Part shown: positions 34,924-45,645 of the stretch, in pieces | Layout: each line of letters opens with the position of its first letter | How positions within the stretch are numbered: the stretch's first letter is position 1 | Assembly (NCBI GenBank): GCA_944990035.1 | Contig: CALYLX010000040.1 | Span: forward strand, 1 to 64,000 | Direction: 5' to 3' | Source of the DNA: Clitopilus passeckerianus | Taxonomy: Eukaryota > Basidiomycota > Agaricomycetes > Agaricales > Entolomataceae | Length of the DNA stretch: 64,000 bases | Notes under the pieces: model-generated | The model's database searches: none | Told to the model about the DNA's origin: nothing | What the model saw: the letters and a program-made list of their open reading frames with translations, nothing else | Translations under genes and position numbers: made by a program

Positions 34924-35567
34924 TCAGAGAGCGACACCAATGAATCCAGCGACGAGAGCCAAGACGCCAGTCATGGGGCCGAGCTTGGCAGCAGCGTTGG
35001 TGGTCTGTTGTGAGCCGCCGGTAGTTGAAGCACTAGTGGTAGCAGGCTTGGAGGTGGTGGGTGCGGTGGTGGTAGGCTTGGCAGTGGTCGAGGCGGCACT
35101 GGTACCGGATTCGGTCGCAGAGCCAGTCTCAGAAGCACCAGTGGAGGATGCTGCTATATTAAGAGAAGATACGTTAGGGATGCTCTCAAGAACTCAAATG
35201 ACTGAAGGGGCGTACCGCCAGAGACGTTAGCACACTGTTGCTGCTGGAGAGCGAGGGCAGCTGTCTGCTCCTCGGTGGTGCATTTCTCGCTCAAGCACTG
35301 AGCGGCAGCGGTCTGGAAGGCCTCGTTGGTGCAGACGCATTGGAGGTCGGTGCTGGAAGGTGTGTAGTCAGTAACCGAGGTCATGGTATCCCGACACAAT
35401 GAAACATACAAAGAAGTGCAGCCATTTCCGTTGGCAGCATCGGTGATACAGCCCAAGACGCAAGTGCTGATGGAAGGGATAGAACCATCAGCGGTAGAGG
35501 TCTCAGAGCCCTGGGCAGCGACAGAGGCGGCGAGGAAGGCAACAGCGAAGAACGACTTAGAGAACAT
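34924..35567 (-). CDS. CFEM-domain GPI-anchored protein 3
   Basis: The signal peptide MFSKSFFAVAFLAASVAA is followed by CFEM cysteines (STCVLGCITDAANGNGC, CVCTNEAF, QCLSEKC, QQCANV), a Ser/Thr/Ala-rich stalk (TTAPTTSKPATTSASTTGG) and a C-terminal hydrophobic anchor signal (GPMTGVLALVAGFIGVAL). Three exons join in phase. A TATATAAAAG box sits at 35,676-35,685 on the minus strand, about 110 bp upstream. It is on the opposite strand from the other CFEM genes and is closest in layout to CFEM 4 (both have EEQ/EQQ..AL.LQ.QQC before the last Cys). Confidence 0.9.
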
Positions 35568-36631
35568 TATGAAGATTATTAGAGAACTTTAGAAGAGTCG
35601 TGAAAAGAGGCGTGTAGTGAGGAAGACGTGAAGGATGAGCGTCGTAAAGAAAGCCTTGAGAAAGTGGTTCGACGGCTTTTATATAGTACACAGGGCGCAG
35701 ATTCACATCTGACATTGAGCGAACCACCACTACGTAAGTCTTGAAGCAAAACCGAAAAATCTGGGGTGCGTTGAAGCGAAGAATCAATTGAATTCCCCTT
35801 TTGGTGTGCTTTTGGTCCCAGAATAGATCATATGATCGCGAAAGAGACCGAAATTCGCCCAAATCAAGAGAGATACATCAAATTGTAGGTCACGAAATTG
35901 ATTTAACCGCACGCGTAGCTCACACCGTCACACGCGCCCCTGTTTCGTCGGCAAGATTCCCTCGCTCAAACTCCTCCGTTCGCAATTGCTTTCCGCCGAT
36001 TTGCCTTTGCGGTGCCTCGTCGGGCGGTGACAATGTCTTCGATTTTCACTATCACCTGAAAGTCTGCACAGGTCATTCTTCACCGGCGCAGTCGACTCTT
36101 CTCCTTGTACAGCGACTTCCCAACGTCTCCACATTGGCATTTCACATTCAGTCTGCCACAGCTCCACGTTCGTGCGCGCGAATCCATCAAGCCCTGGAAG
36201 CTTCTGAATTAGACTCCACCCTAAGGACGCCATCGGAGGCGAACAGGGTCTACTTTTGGGAGGCGAAATGAATTCTGAATTTCGACCTGCCAAAATTGTT
36301 GCTGGGAAGCTCCGGAAGGAGTTGGTTACCGACCCTTTGAGGGCGCAAATCTTGACAGGCGCATGCAGGACCTTTGTCGATCGCCCTGTCAATGTCAAAA
36401 AGTATCGAGGACAGGAGTCCGTGCGGTGACCTGGGTGGTTCAGTGCGAGGTACGACTTCAGCGAGCTGTGGATCGTCGCCAGAATGACCTTATAATCATG
36501 AATTAGAAGGCTGCGTCAAGTTCTACTTGTGCTCAAAGAAAGGAACGTAACCTGCTGAGACGCGGATAAATACTGAATAAATAATGGTGCTAAAACGTGA
36601 AGCAGATTCGGTCTAGCGAAAAGGGATGCAA
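35568..36631. other. 1.06 kb intergenic, no gene supported
   Basis: Both strands are open for about 156 codons at 35,800-36,400, but neither has a domain, signal peptide or plausible exon links. The CFEM 3 promoter is at the left end. Confidence 0.45.
35676..35685 (-). promoter_or_regulatory. TATA box of CFEM 3
   Basis: TATATAAAAG on the minus strand, about 110 bp upstream of the ATG at 35,567. Confidence 0.6.
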
Positions 36632-37580
36632 CTAGTGCGCCACTGCAGCAAGAACGTTGAGCACCAGGCTCGCTATCGCAACACTTGCGCACGCTACAGT
36701 CCTCACCAGCTCCCGCTTAGTCTTAGGCTTCCTCATCCAGCGATCAGGCCAAGGGCGCATCCTATCTGTTGCCTCCCATTGCGTTACCAACCCAGCGGGA
36801 GTGTACGGTCTATCTCTTCCAAGTGCACAATGGACTGCAGAAAGCTCGATAGTACCTTTCGCCCATATCGAGTCTAAAATCTTCCACGCTGACTCCTTGT
36901 TGAAGTCGAACCTATCTGTCATAGGTGTACCAGCTAGGACGAGCGCTTGCTCTCGGTTCTCTGCTTTTTCTGTCGAAACATCGCCTCCTCCTACTGGGAC
37001 TATCGAGACTCTCCCATGTAGTGGACCTGCGATGTTGATGTGGCGACTTAGCGACTGAGCTCCGTTAAGTGGCTGGAAGTATAGGACCATGCAGAATCTT
37101 GCATCTCCTTGGCGTCTAAATCTGGAGCTAAGGTATGACTAGCTTGAATGGAAAGGGAATGGCGTACTCCATAAACCATTGCTTTATCTCGTTTATAATG
37201 TGCACATCGTACATCTTGTCATGACGAAATCCAGGGGTATCTACCAGCAGAAAACGACGATTCGGGTCATTGGGGTCTGTTATTGGGTATTCTCGAATCC
37301 GCTGGGTGCACGACTCGAGGTCTCCTACAGGTGCCACGGGTAGCCCATATGCGCAGTTGACGAACTTCGGGGAGACGTATGGTGAGCAGGTGCTGCGAGT
37401 TTAGACGGGGTGTCCTCACCGTGCTCTTTCCTGACCCACTGTACCCTAAGAGCCTAGAACTTCGTCAATGAATCGTTTTTGGGATATAAGGCTGTGTCCG
37501 CACAGTATGATTGATGGAGAGTTGTTGTTGTTGTTGTTGTTACTGCTGCTGCTGCACTGCCAGCACTGATGTTCGCACAT
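36632..37580 (-). CDS. P-loop GTPase-like protein with tail helix (cluster gene 1)
   Basis: Four exons give about 250-260 residues. It begins MCEHQCWQC, then Ser4-Asn6 encoded by trinucleotide repeats, then SIILLLGYSGSGKST (G1, split by introns on both sides), FVNCAYGLP, RRFLLVDTPGFRHDKMY (G3, DTPG) and GDARFCMVLYFQPLNG. SIVPVGGGDVS sits where G4 would be expected, without a clear NKxD/TKxD. The C-terminus has a hydrophobic helix (TVACASVAIASLVLNVLAAV) right at the end, as in tail-anchored proteins. G1 and DTPG spacing resembles the AIG1/GIMAP-septin-like TRAFAC GTPases common as expanded families in mushrooms. The function is unknown. Confidence 0.8.
37521..37555. repeat. Coding trinucleotide microsatellite
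   Basis: (GTT)n at 37,521-37,541 followed by CTG/TGC units to 37,555 on the plus strand. On the minus strand they encode the Asn6 and Ser4 runs before the P-loop of cluster gene 1. It is a likely length-variable site. Confidence 0.85.
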
Positions 37581-38036
37581 GTTTTCTGGAGGGAGCTTGC
37601 GAGGACCGGGAAGGAAAAAGAAGTACGGGTCATTTCTAACGTATCATATATGCTACCACGCCGAGACTGCGTGTTAATGTAGCGCAACCACCTCCTGATC
37701 GATTCCCCTGGTTGCAATTAGAAGGCATACACAGACGTCTCGTGAAACTGGTTCTCGAGCGCCAACGGGTTACTAATAAGAGGTAATTCAAGGTGAGCTA
37801 GCGCCCATTCGTGAGATTTTCATACGTGCAGCCAGTGGTGACGCCTCCGGTGTCTATCTATCGCACTTACGCTCTACTAAGGACTCTGTGACGGCCAACG
37901 GGATAGTTTTCGAACAAATTTCTGCCATCTCGAGTCGTCCGTGGCATAATGATAATGCCTACGAAGCGTTAACCCCAAACTAACCACAGTAGCTAACTGT
38001 AACTTATGAATGGACAATCAACAGAACGACTGGGTC
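37581..38036. other. Intergenic, nothing recognised
   Basis: Promoter space of cluster gene 1 and 3' region of cluster gene 2. Confidence 0.5.
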
Positions 38037-38806
38037 TCAGCGCCAGGGGCATAAAGACTCTACTTCTTTAGGCAGAGGAATACTCCCCATACTCATGGCC
38101 GACTCCAGAATATCGGTCGCCGATTTTCCATCTGAAAGGTCCCATCTGGTAATTTCGCTGCGTGCTGCTTTTCGAAGAGTAGCCACCTTTTGATCCAAAA
38201 CGTTTGGCGGAACCTCCGTATCGTATCCAAGCGTGCCAATAGTCATCTGGTGGTCTCTAATTTCACGAGGAAGGCGCATTCTGGTTATGGGCATCATGAT
38301 GGGAGGCCGAGGGCCTGCATTAAGGCCGTGGAAGTGTAGTATCGGACCGAATTTAGCATCGCTGCCGAAGCACCTAGGAATCCGCGAGGCTAGTTAATTC
38401 ATAGAACCCACCTGTCAACACAGGTACGTACCGCTTGATGTAGGCCACAATTGCTTTTGCTGTTTTTAAATCCATCTCAGCACCGCGATTGTGACCGGGA
38501 GTGTCGACCAAAGTGATTTTACGTCCTGAGCGTGATTTCACCACATGCTCAGCTATCTCGTCGGTACATGCGGTTAACGTCTTGCCCGCAATAGTCGTAG
38601 TTGGGGCTGGCGGTAATCCATTCAACATGTTTACGAACTGTAAATTGGTCAATCAGGGGTAGTTTTCCGGTCCTGCATCCCATTGCCTACCTGGCTCTTC
38701 CCTGAACCGGTTTCGCCTAGGAGTCTGCTCGTCTATATTAACGATCATGAAAGAAGGACATTCGGACTTTTACACACATCAGTACAAGTTGGGTGTTTGT
38801 GGGCAT
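38037..38806 (-). CDS. P-loop GTPase-like protein (cluster gene 2)
   Basis: Starts MPTNTQLVLMC, joins across an intron (donor GTAAAAG) to TSRLLGETGSGKSQ (G1; Gln replaces the usual Thr/Ser after GKS), then FVNMLNGLPPAPTTTIAGKT, SGRKITLVDTPGHNRGAEMD (G3), and SDAKFGPILHFHGLNAGPRP. It ends MGSIPLPKEVESLCPWR without a membrane helix. Four exons, about 200 residues. It shares intron positions around the P-loop and before the (G/S)DA(R/K)F block with its neighbours, which shows common descent by tandem duplication. The shared SA.(D/K)IL(E/D) helix appears near the C-terminus. The cellular role is unknown. Confidence 0.78.
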
Positions 38807-39162
38807 CTTTCACTCTGTCGAAATTTGAGTCGGGGTGCGGTGGACGGTTGTTCATATATTCCTGACCAGGAAGCTGCCATTGACAGGCCACGCTTTGAAA
38901 ACGTGTGCAGCCACCACAACGTTTCCCCATCACGGGATGTTGCCAAACGCGTTTTGTCGCGAAAAGCATCAGATGTGTGATTCTAGGTAAATAACTAACA
39001 GCAACAGGCCAATGAAGCACGTAGGTTGGGGGAGCAATGAAGCGCCTTCCTTACGCGATACAAGGAAACCGCTGTACTATCTCATGCAATAGGATTCTAG
39101 GAACGAATAATTTACCTATGGAATCCAGGCCATAGTTACGTTCTTATCATTCGCAGAAAATC
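38807..39162. other. Intergenic, nothing recognised
   Basis: About 355 bp between cluster genes 2 and 3. Confidence 0.5.
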
Positions 39163-40708
39163 TTACACAGAGAGTGATTTCAGAATATTCAGAATCATCT
39201 CATAGATCTCCTTCGCTATTTTCTGCCACACATTCTTCGGAATCTGACTGTCGGAAGTGACCATGCGTGTGCTAAGGCTCATTGGGCCCATTTCAGAGAC
39301 AGCTTCGAGAATTTTGATGGCAGAATCGTGGTCGAAGTCGAATCGCTTCATCTGAAATTCACCAGCATGATGCTCCTTCAGATACTTCTCCCTCTGGGCT
39401 GCAGTTTCTGGCTTCACGTCGTTGCCTCCAACAGTCACAAATATAACCCGGTCTTCCAGGATTGGAAATGTGGGCTTGGAATCTGAGGGTTCTTGTCGCC
39501 TTGGTGGGGCTATACTTCTGGTTTTACAGAGCGGGTGAAGCCACAGAAGTCCACCGAATCTCGATAGCTCATGAGGCTTGCATCTGAGGTAGGTCAGTAT
39601 GCGAGATTCAGAAGCCGTGAGCGACTTACACCTCGAGGAAGTTACCGATCTGGGCTTTTATTCGAGCTGGTTGCCCATCCATATTCGTATCAAATCCGGG
39701 CGTATCGACGAGGATGAATCTCTTCCATCCGTCGTCGTGCAGGGTATTAACCGTGTAACAGAAAGGTTTGCGCGTCGCGGAGCTTAGGCCTGTTGTAACA
39801 CCACATAGTGGCAAGCCAGCGACGGTATTGATGAACTACCTATTGTGTTAGAACGCCAGCGTTAAGCTACAGGAATCGAATGAACTAACCGTGCTCTTTC
39901 CCGATCCAGTCTCTCCAGCAAGCCTATTTAATTATTAGCCCACCGCTGCGTCGTTGGGTAGATGATGCCTACAGAATGAGCGTAGGCGCCTTATCACAGG
40001 GCTGAGGGTTTTGCTGGATATCGGAGACCTTGATGGGTGGTCGTTTCATTGCTTCCCTGAGTATGAATTCGACAGAGCCGTTTGCGCAGAACGGGTGGGG
40101 CTTGTCTGCATCGGGATTCCGTACAAAGCTTTGAAAGTTCGCCTTGCCTTGCACTGAATCGCCAGTTAAGACCTGAATGGTTCGGCTCCCAACCAGGTGG
40201 GAAGCTAAGAATTGAGAACGCGGGAGACGACTGTTATCCGGAAATTCAGGTCCGAAATATAGAAATGCCGCAAATCGAGCGTCACCATCATAGCTATGTG
40301 TACGGGGTGAATGGAAATTCCAAAGACTAAGGGAATTCGAGCTGCCCACTCACTCATTCAAGAATCTCTCCGCTGGTGTAAGCTCGTTATTGGCCGTAGC
40401 ACTGCGCGTATCGGCATCTGGGAAGCTGTAGAGGAGAAAGCGCATTCCCTGCTCCCCGCACGCTTCATATATTTTACCCGATCCAGCCCCAGACTGGGCT
40501 GGAACAGGTTTGAGTCCGGGGATAAGACCTATGAACTGTCCGTTTACTCAGACGCCACCTCGTTCTTAGGAGGATATCCAGACATACCGACGATTTCTCT
40601 GGACTCGATGGGCCGATCAGCCTAAGCCACTGAATCAGTTTACAAGAAGTCTTACGGGAGCATTTTCACCTACAGGAATAGGGTCGCTGGTCCAACATTC
40701 GACGACAT
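39163..40708 (-). CDS. Double-G-domain GTPase-like protein (cluster gene 3)
   Basis: The phase-consistent exons form one protein of about 425 residues with two head-to-tail G domains. Domain 1 starts MSSNVGPATLFL, then LIGPSSPEKSS at the P-loop position (Gly-Lys-Ser has become Glu-Lys-Ser) and FIGLIPGLKPVPAQSG. Its G3 position reads LLYSFPDADTR, not DTPG, and it continues YDGDARFAAFLYFGPEFP. After SVEFILREAMKRPPIKVSDI and a short linker, domain 2 starts: KAPTLILLAGETGSGKST, FINTVAGLPL, KRFILVDTPGFDTNMD, VIFVTVGGNDVKPETAAQRE, and DSAIKILEAVSEMGPMSL. Domain 1 looks nucleotide-binding-dead and domain 2 intact. The alternative of two separate genes is less likely because domain 1 has no stop and domain 2 has no start of its own. 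Confidence 0.75.
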
Positions 40709-41557
40709 CACTATCTTTGGGTCCTTCGCGGCATAATGCGTCAGAGGCCAGCTTTGATATACATCGTCTGATACCATGCTGGGGAAGCATGCCTCGCTCA
40801 GGGGGGCCTGTCGCTGCTGTCAGGCCGGGGCACCGTTTACAACGTGCACATCGTGTGCTTGATTGCTGGGTTCTTGGGCGTCTTAATTGCAAGTTTGACG
40901 TTTCTGCGTCAAATCGGTGATTCTGGAGCGTAGCATGGAATGTTCACATAGTATTAGTCTCCTTAACACCAAGCACGAATAGATATTCAAGATATGCTTG
41001 ATGCTGCAGGATCGATGCAAGGGTGATGCTCATCATCAACGAAGAGGCTTTGTTTGCTCTTAATTGAAACGGATGGTAACGGCCTCCCGTTGTGCTTCTT
41101 TGGCCCCGAAAGGAAATTGATGCTGCGCATGTCAGCATATTGACGTTGACATTCTTGACATTGGCACCTTCCTTCCTTCCACCGCCTGCGCAACAACGGT
41201 CTGAAGTGCCGTGCTTCCTCACGTTGTGCATTGAATTTCGGGCAGTAAAACTCTGTCTCAGCGCTCTATGACTCTATAGGCACATCTCCTGGCTATGTGC
41301 AGTCAACTATCCGGATCCTGAGTTTTCGACTCAATCGAGGAAGATCACCGACGCCCCACCATATGCCAATCAACACCACGATGCCTGTGCGGTATGGAGT
41401 TTGCAGGGCCTGGCCACATGCTTATTGGTGTGAACCGAGACTATAAAATGGAGACCATTGGCCTACAGGTATGGGTTCTGGGCATTTCCTCCCGCTCACG
41501 TTTACATTTCTGACGACGGCATAATTGTCAACAGACTGAACAGATTCTTCCGCTAAC
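40709..41557. other. Intergenic with a clear TATA box
   Basis: Divergent promoter region of the double-domain GTPase (-) and CFEM 4 (+). A stretch near 41,100 (GAAAGGAAATTGATGCTGCG) recurs in similar form near 44,700 upstream of the CFEM pseudogene. Confidence 0.55.
41442..41448 (+). promoter_or_regulatory. TATA box of CFEM 4
   Basis: TATAAAA, 110 bp upstream of the ATG at 41,558, the usual distance in this window. Confidence 0.6.
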
Positions 41558-42331
41558 ATGAAATTCACGACGCTCTCTGTTTTGCTCCTCGCTGCGGCAC
41601 CCACTGTCTTCGCCAATCCCAGACCGAAACAGGGTAACCAGACGCCGGCTTTCGATAAACGCCAGCCAGAAATTCTGAAGCAGAGGCAGGTGACGAAGAC
41701 TAACACGAACGACACCCCGAATCATACGTCCTCTACTGTCTCCGTCGGCGGTCCAGGTCCGGCTGATGGTTTGACACCCTGCATCCTTGACTGCGTCAAA
41801 GCTGCTGCAAAAGACGCGCAGTGTCCTTCCTAGTATGTTGTCCCTCTCATGTTAGGTGTTCTGGTCGCTGACTCTTCGTTTTTTCAACCAGCCTCGACCT
41901 ACCGTGCATCTGCACCTCCGCGCCATTCCTGGCATCCGCTTCGTCATGCTTGAAGTCGAAATGCACGCCTGCTGAACAGCAGCAGGCGCTAAGTCTCCAA
42001 GCTCAGCAGTGCGGCGCAAGTACGTTGCCTTGTTCTCTTTCGTCCACCTTTATCTAATGTTGCTTTTACATCAGTCGGATCAGTCACGCTTACCTCGTCT
42101 ACTCGTGGTGGTGCAAGCTCGACTCCAACTGCGCCCACAGGTTCAATCACAGGATCCGTGACGACTCAAGGAACTGAACCAACCACTGGGAGCGCTACCT
42201 CTAGTGGTGCCGCACAGACCACATCCAACGCTGCCCGTGCAATCGGAGCTCCCGGGTATGGAAGTGCTGACTTCGGTAAGTGGATCGTGGTTAGCTTGGG
42301 TGTCGTTGCTGGTGCTTGGGTCGTCGCTTGA
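41558..42331 (+). CDS. CFEM-domain GPI-anchored protein 4
   Basis: The signal peptide MKFTTLSVLLLAAAPTVFA is followed by a 50-residue Lys/Asn/Thr-rich linker with a possible Kex2 site (FDKR), then the CFEM domain: TPCILDCVKAAAKDAQCPS, LPCICTSAPF, SSCLKSKCTPAEQQ, QQCGA. A Thr/Ser/Gly-rich stalk leads to a C-terminal hydrophobic segment (KWIVVSLGVVAGAWVVA) for a GPI anchor. Three exons. A decayed copy of the CFEM domain and C-terminus lies 3 kb downstream. The N-terminal linker distinguishes it from the other three CFEM genes. Confidence 0.9.
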
Positions 42332-43211
42332 TGGTGATCATCGACTACGGACAATAAACGAATAATTACCAATGATACAATGGACGGTTCAAATTTATGC
42401 TCATGTATGTATATAATACAATAAACCTATTTTACAAATGTCTCGATGACGATGCTGGGAGAACGAATTTATCTTTTCCGGTCTCGCCGGATACCTCCAC
42501 GATAGTTGGCGACATCGACATGACTTTGACTGTTGGGAACTCATGGATCAATTAATCAGGGTCTGCAAACCGGTAATTGTCGCCACCGTAAATCTCGAGT
42601 GACCCTAGTCTCACAGATTATATGCTTGTCAATGAATTGATATATATTGTCCAACCAAATCGAGTCCGCACCTTTTGATGAGGTTCAATTGTGAACTTCG
42701 CGACATGAATACTGATATTCACACACTATCTCCGTATTCTGTCAGTTTTGGGTGGTAGGTTCGCCACACAAAGGAATTGGGGCCGTCACCCTCCTTGCTA
42801 AGGACCTCAAGCTGTGCAATACGAGCAGGCACACGTGCAATTTACGAGGTAAAATAGTACACAAGGCTGACGGCGTCCTATTAGGCAGCTCGGATTTCTG
42901 TTCAACGTCCGACGAGAACCTGGTGAGATATACCACTAGCCCTAGAACGGATAATCCTCCAAGATGTCTGTCTAAGAAAGCCACGCATAAGTAATATCAG
43001 TGCATCAATGGGTGCGGCTCACAGTGTTATCTCCGAAAACAGCAGGATGCGGAGAGTAGTGTGAGGCCGCTAGTTCCTTGGCCTCGTTGTTGGCACTAGC
43101 CATGGGCAACGTGGATTGATAAATACTCCCAAAATGACTTGTCAACATCGTTGAACACCTTGCCTTCATTCCCCCACCTACTCGATCGAATTCCCTAGCT
43201 TCGACGTTCCC
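42332..43211. other. 880 bp intergenic, nothing recognised
   Basis: Short open frames only. It is A/T-rich just after the CFEM 4 stop, fitting a 3' UTR. Confidence 0.5.
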
Positions 43212-44398
43212 ATGTTCGATTGCCTTATACCCCATTTCTGGAAGAAAGCACCTCCACCAGCCTCAATCACGCAGCGAGGTAAATGGTCACCCTTATGTTC
43301 GGGTCAGGTTTCCAAGGCTAACTTCCCGTGACAAAATGTAGGCAATGCCCATGCCACCTTTGAGCATAATCATATGGGGGCTGGACGCGACCTCACCTTT
43401 ACAACTACAGCCACTACGAATCATCACGCTGGTATGGTTCATATATCATAGATAGTACGCACGTTGACGAGGCAATTCTAGCTCCCGCAAATGTCAAGTC
43501 GCTGGTGCGCATCTCGTTCGCTATTAGTCCACATCCCACTTTACTTATCCCTGTTACATCACCCATATAGGTCAACGCTTGCCGCAGAAAGAACGTCGCT
43601 CTCGTTGAGAAGTATCTGGAAGAGACGTTTCACGATAACGATGCTGTCAATTATGCGGCCGATGACGATCCCAAGAAAGACACAGCTCTTCATGTCGCCA
43701 CGGAGGTTGGCTCCTCTAAACTCGTCGAGCTACTCCTTTCGTGCGACCAGATCGATGTTAATGTCACAAACGCAGAGGGAGCTACACCTCTCCTCATAGC
43801 GGTAGATAAAAAATACGGGAGCATCGTAACCCTTCTACTCGCTCGACAAGAAACCGACGTCAACGCTCGATGGTCCGGACGCTACGACATCACACCTCTC
43901 ATTGCAGCTGTGCAGAACGACGACGAAGCCATCGTACGGTCATTACTCGGGCGTTCTGATATCGATCCCGACTTAGGGTACGAGAATGAATCCACTGGCA
44001 GTGGTGGTTCAGCTCTCGTAGTCGCAGCTGACGGTGGGTCCGCAGGGATCATACGCTTGTTACTCGAAGATCCTCGGGTCGATCCCAATGGCCGGAATCA
44101 TGGAGGCAGTACAGCTCTCCACTTGGCATCGGGAGGCGGGCACGCGGATATCGTGAAATTGTTGCTCACCCACAAGAAAATCAACCCTAACGCTCAGAAC
44201 GGGGAGGATATCACACCTCTCATGCAAGCCTCGATGTGGGGGAAGGAAGACGTCGTACGGGTGTTACTCGGTCATAAGGGCGTCAAGTTGAGTATGAAGA
44301 CTGAGGAGGGACGCTATGGCAAAACGGCCCTCACGTATGCATCGGAGTGGCGCCGCAAAGAGGTCGAAAAGTTGTTGCGAAATAATGGGGCCAAATAG
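43212..44398 (+). CDS. Ankyrin-repeat protein
   Basis: Four exons. The N-terminal part (MFDCLIPHFWKKAPPP, then GNAHATFEHNHMGAGRDL) matches nothing I know. From VNACRRKNVALVEKYLEETF on there are about six ankyrin repeats: KKDTALHVATEVGSSKLVEL, GATPLLIAVDKKYGSIVTLL, DITPLIAAVQNDDEAIVRSL, SALVVAADGGSAGIIRLLLE, STALHLASGGGHADIVKLLL, and a last one starting DITPLMQASMWGKEDVVRVL. It ends KLLRNNGAK. There is no membrane helix. Ankyrin repeats bind other proteins; the partner is unknown. The GNAHATFEHNHMG segment could be a short adaptor-type N-terminus. Confidence 0.85.
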
Positions 44399-44868
44399 AG
44401 CGAGTATTTTGGTATCCAGTCCTTGGCTTCCGTGGTTGTATATCAGTATCGAGTTTACTTGATCTTCTACCTAGCCCGTCAGTGTTGTCAAATGCAGTGA
44501 TATTTCGTCTCCCTTCAGGATCAGCTGTGGTTGGATGCGTGTTATATGCCACTGTTAGTTGTTACCATGCAGATTGCGCGTTTCAGTGTCCGAGAAAGGA
44601 TTCAAACCCAGTTTTCGGATGTCACCGAATTCCAGGCCAAGAGGCCGAGGGAAGCCGGTAAAGTCCAAAACAAACACAGACAACCTCTCCGTCCCCCTGA
44701 AAGGAATTGATGCTGTGCGGGTCAGCAGCTCTCCTTTCCACTGTCGCCGGCTTTTATCAAGGCTCCTCCCAACATCGACCAGACCTTGGACCAACACTAT
44801 CACCCTTTGAGAATGCTGGCCAGAATTTTCCTGACACAGTGCCGTCTATCTGGCACCCTGCCTTGTGG
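44399..44868. other. Intergenic, decayed duplicate flank
   Basis: The part around 44,690-44,730 resembles 41,100-41,130 upstream of CFEM 4, so the duplication that made the pseudogene included upstream sequence. Confidence 0.4.
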
Positions 44869-45512
44869 TGTCAATGCTCGAGTTTAAGACTGTTCGACCC
44901 AACTGAACAAGCCGGACTGTGTCACTGTGACAAAGCTGCTGCAAAAGATGGGCAATGTCCTTAACAGTATATCTTCCCCTCATGTTACGTGTTCTGATCG
45001 CTAACCCTTTGTTTGTTTAACAGCCTCGACCTGGTGCATCTGCACCTCTGCACCGTTCCAAGCCTCGGCGCTCGCATGCCCGAAGTCGAAATGCGCAGCT
45101 GCTGAACAGCAACAGGCGCCAGATCTTCAGACTCAGTATGTGTCTCCAGCACGTTGCTCCGTTTTTTCAATACCAACCTAATTCTGAATTCATTCTCCCT
45201 AGCCGGTGCCATGTATCGCTCACAATCACCCCTTCCGCTCGTGGAACGGTCACCTCTATAAGCGGTGGTGCAAGCACGACTGCAACTTCATCTACAGGTC
45301 AATCAGAGGGCCCATGACCACGGTGGCCAAGGAACGCCATCCACTGGGAGTGCCACCTCTACCACCAGTAGCGCTGCCCAGGCGACCTATACTGCAGCTC
45401 ATGCGCTGAGTAATGCTGGTCCACTGCTGGTCTGGGAGGTGTCGGATTCGGGAACTCGATCCTGGTTGGGTCGGGTGTTGTAGCTGGTGCTTGGGCCGTC
45501 GCTGGATGGCGA
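44869..45512 (+). pseudogene. CFEM 4 pseudogene
   Basis: Matches CFEM 4 from CVKAAAKDAQCPS (here CDKAAAKDGQCP followed by a stop) through the intron, the CxCxSAPF region, PAEQQQA and the C-terminal hydrophobic segment. Damage includes an in-frame TAA just before the first intron, a two-base loss in the second exon (CTCGACCTACCG became CTCGACCTGG), many substitutions in the stalk, and loss of the stop codon (TGA to TGG). The signal peptide exon is not recognisable. Confidence 0.85.
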
Positions 45513-45645
45513 TCATCGACTTGTGACAATGGACGAACTTATTTCTCGAACAATGGACGATAGAATTTCATGCTCCTGTCTGTATGTAATACAACCAAAT
45601 CATACTCTACTCATTCTACAATGCTCCAAACAACCACGAGTGCGA

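Noticed and set aside
35801..36398. Overlapping 156-codon open frames on opposite strands
   Set aside because: Neither has a domain, signal peptide or plausible exon links, and such mirror-image open frames are common by chance in GC-balanced fungal DNA.
39969..40349. A separate 126-codon gene upstream of the second GTPase domain
   Set aside because: The frame is the C-terminal part of the first G domain: an intron with acceptor CACATAG links it upstream, and an intron at CT/G links it to the second P-loop.
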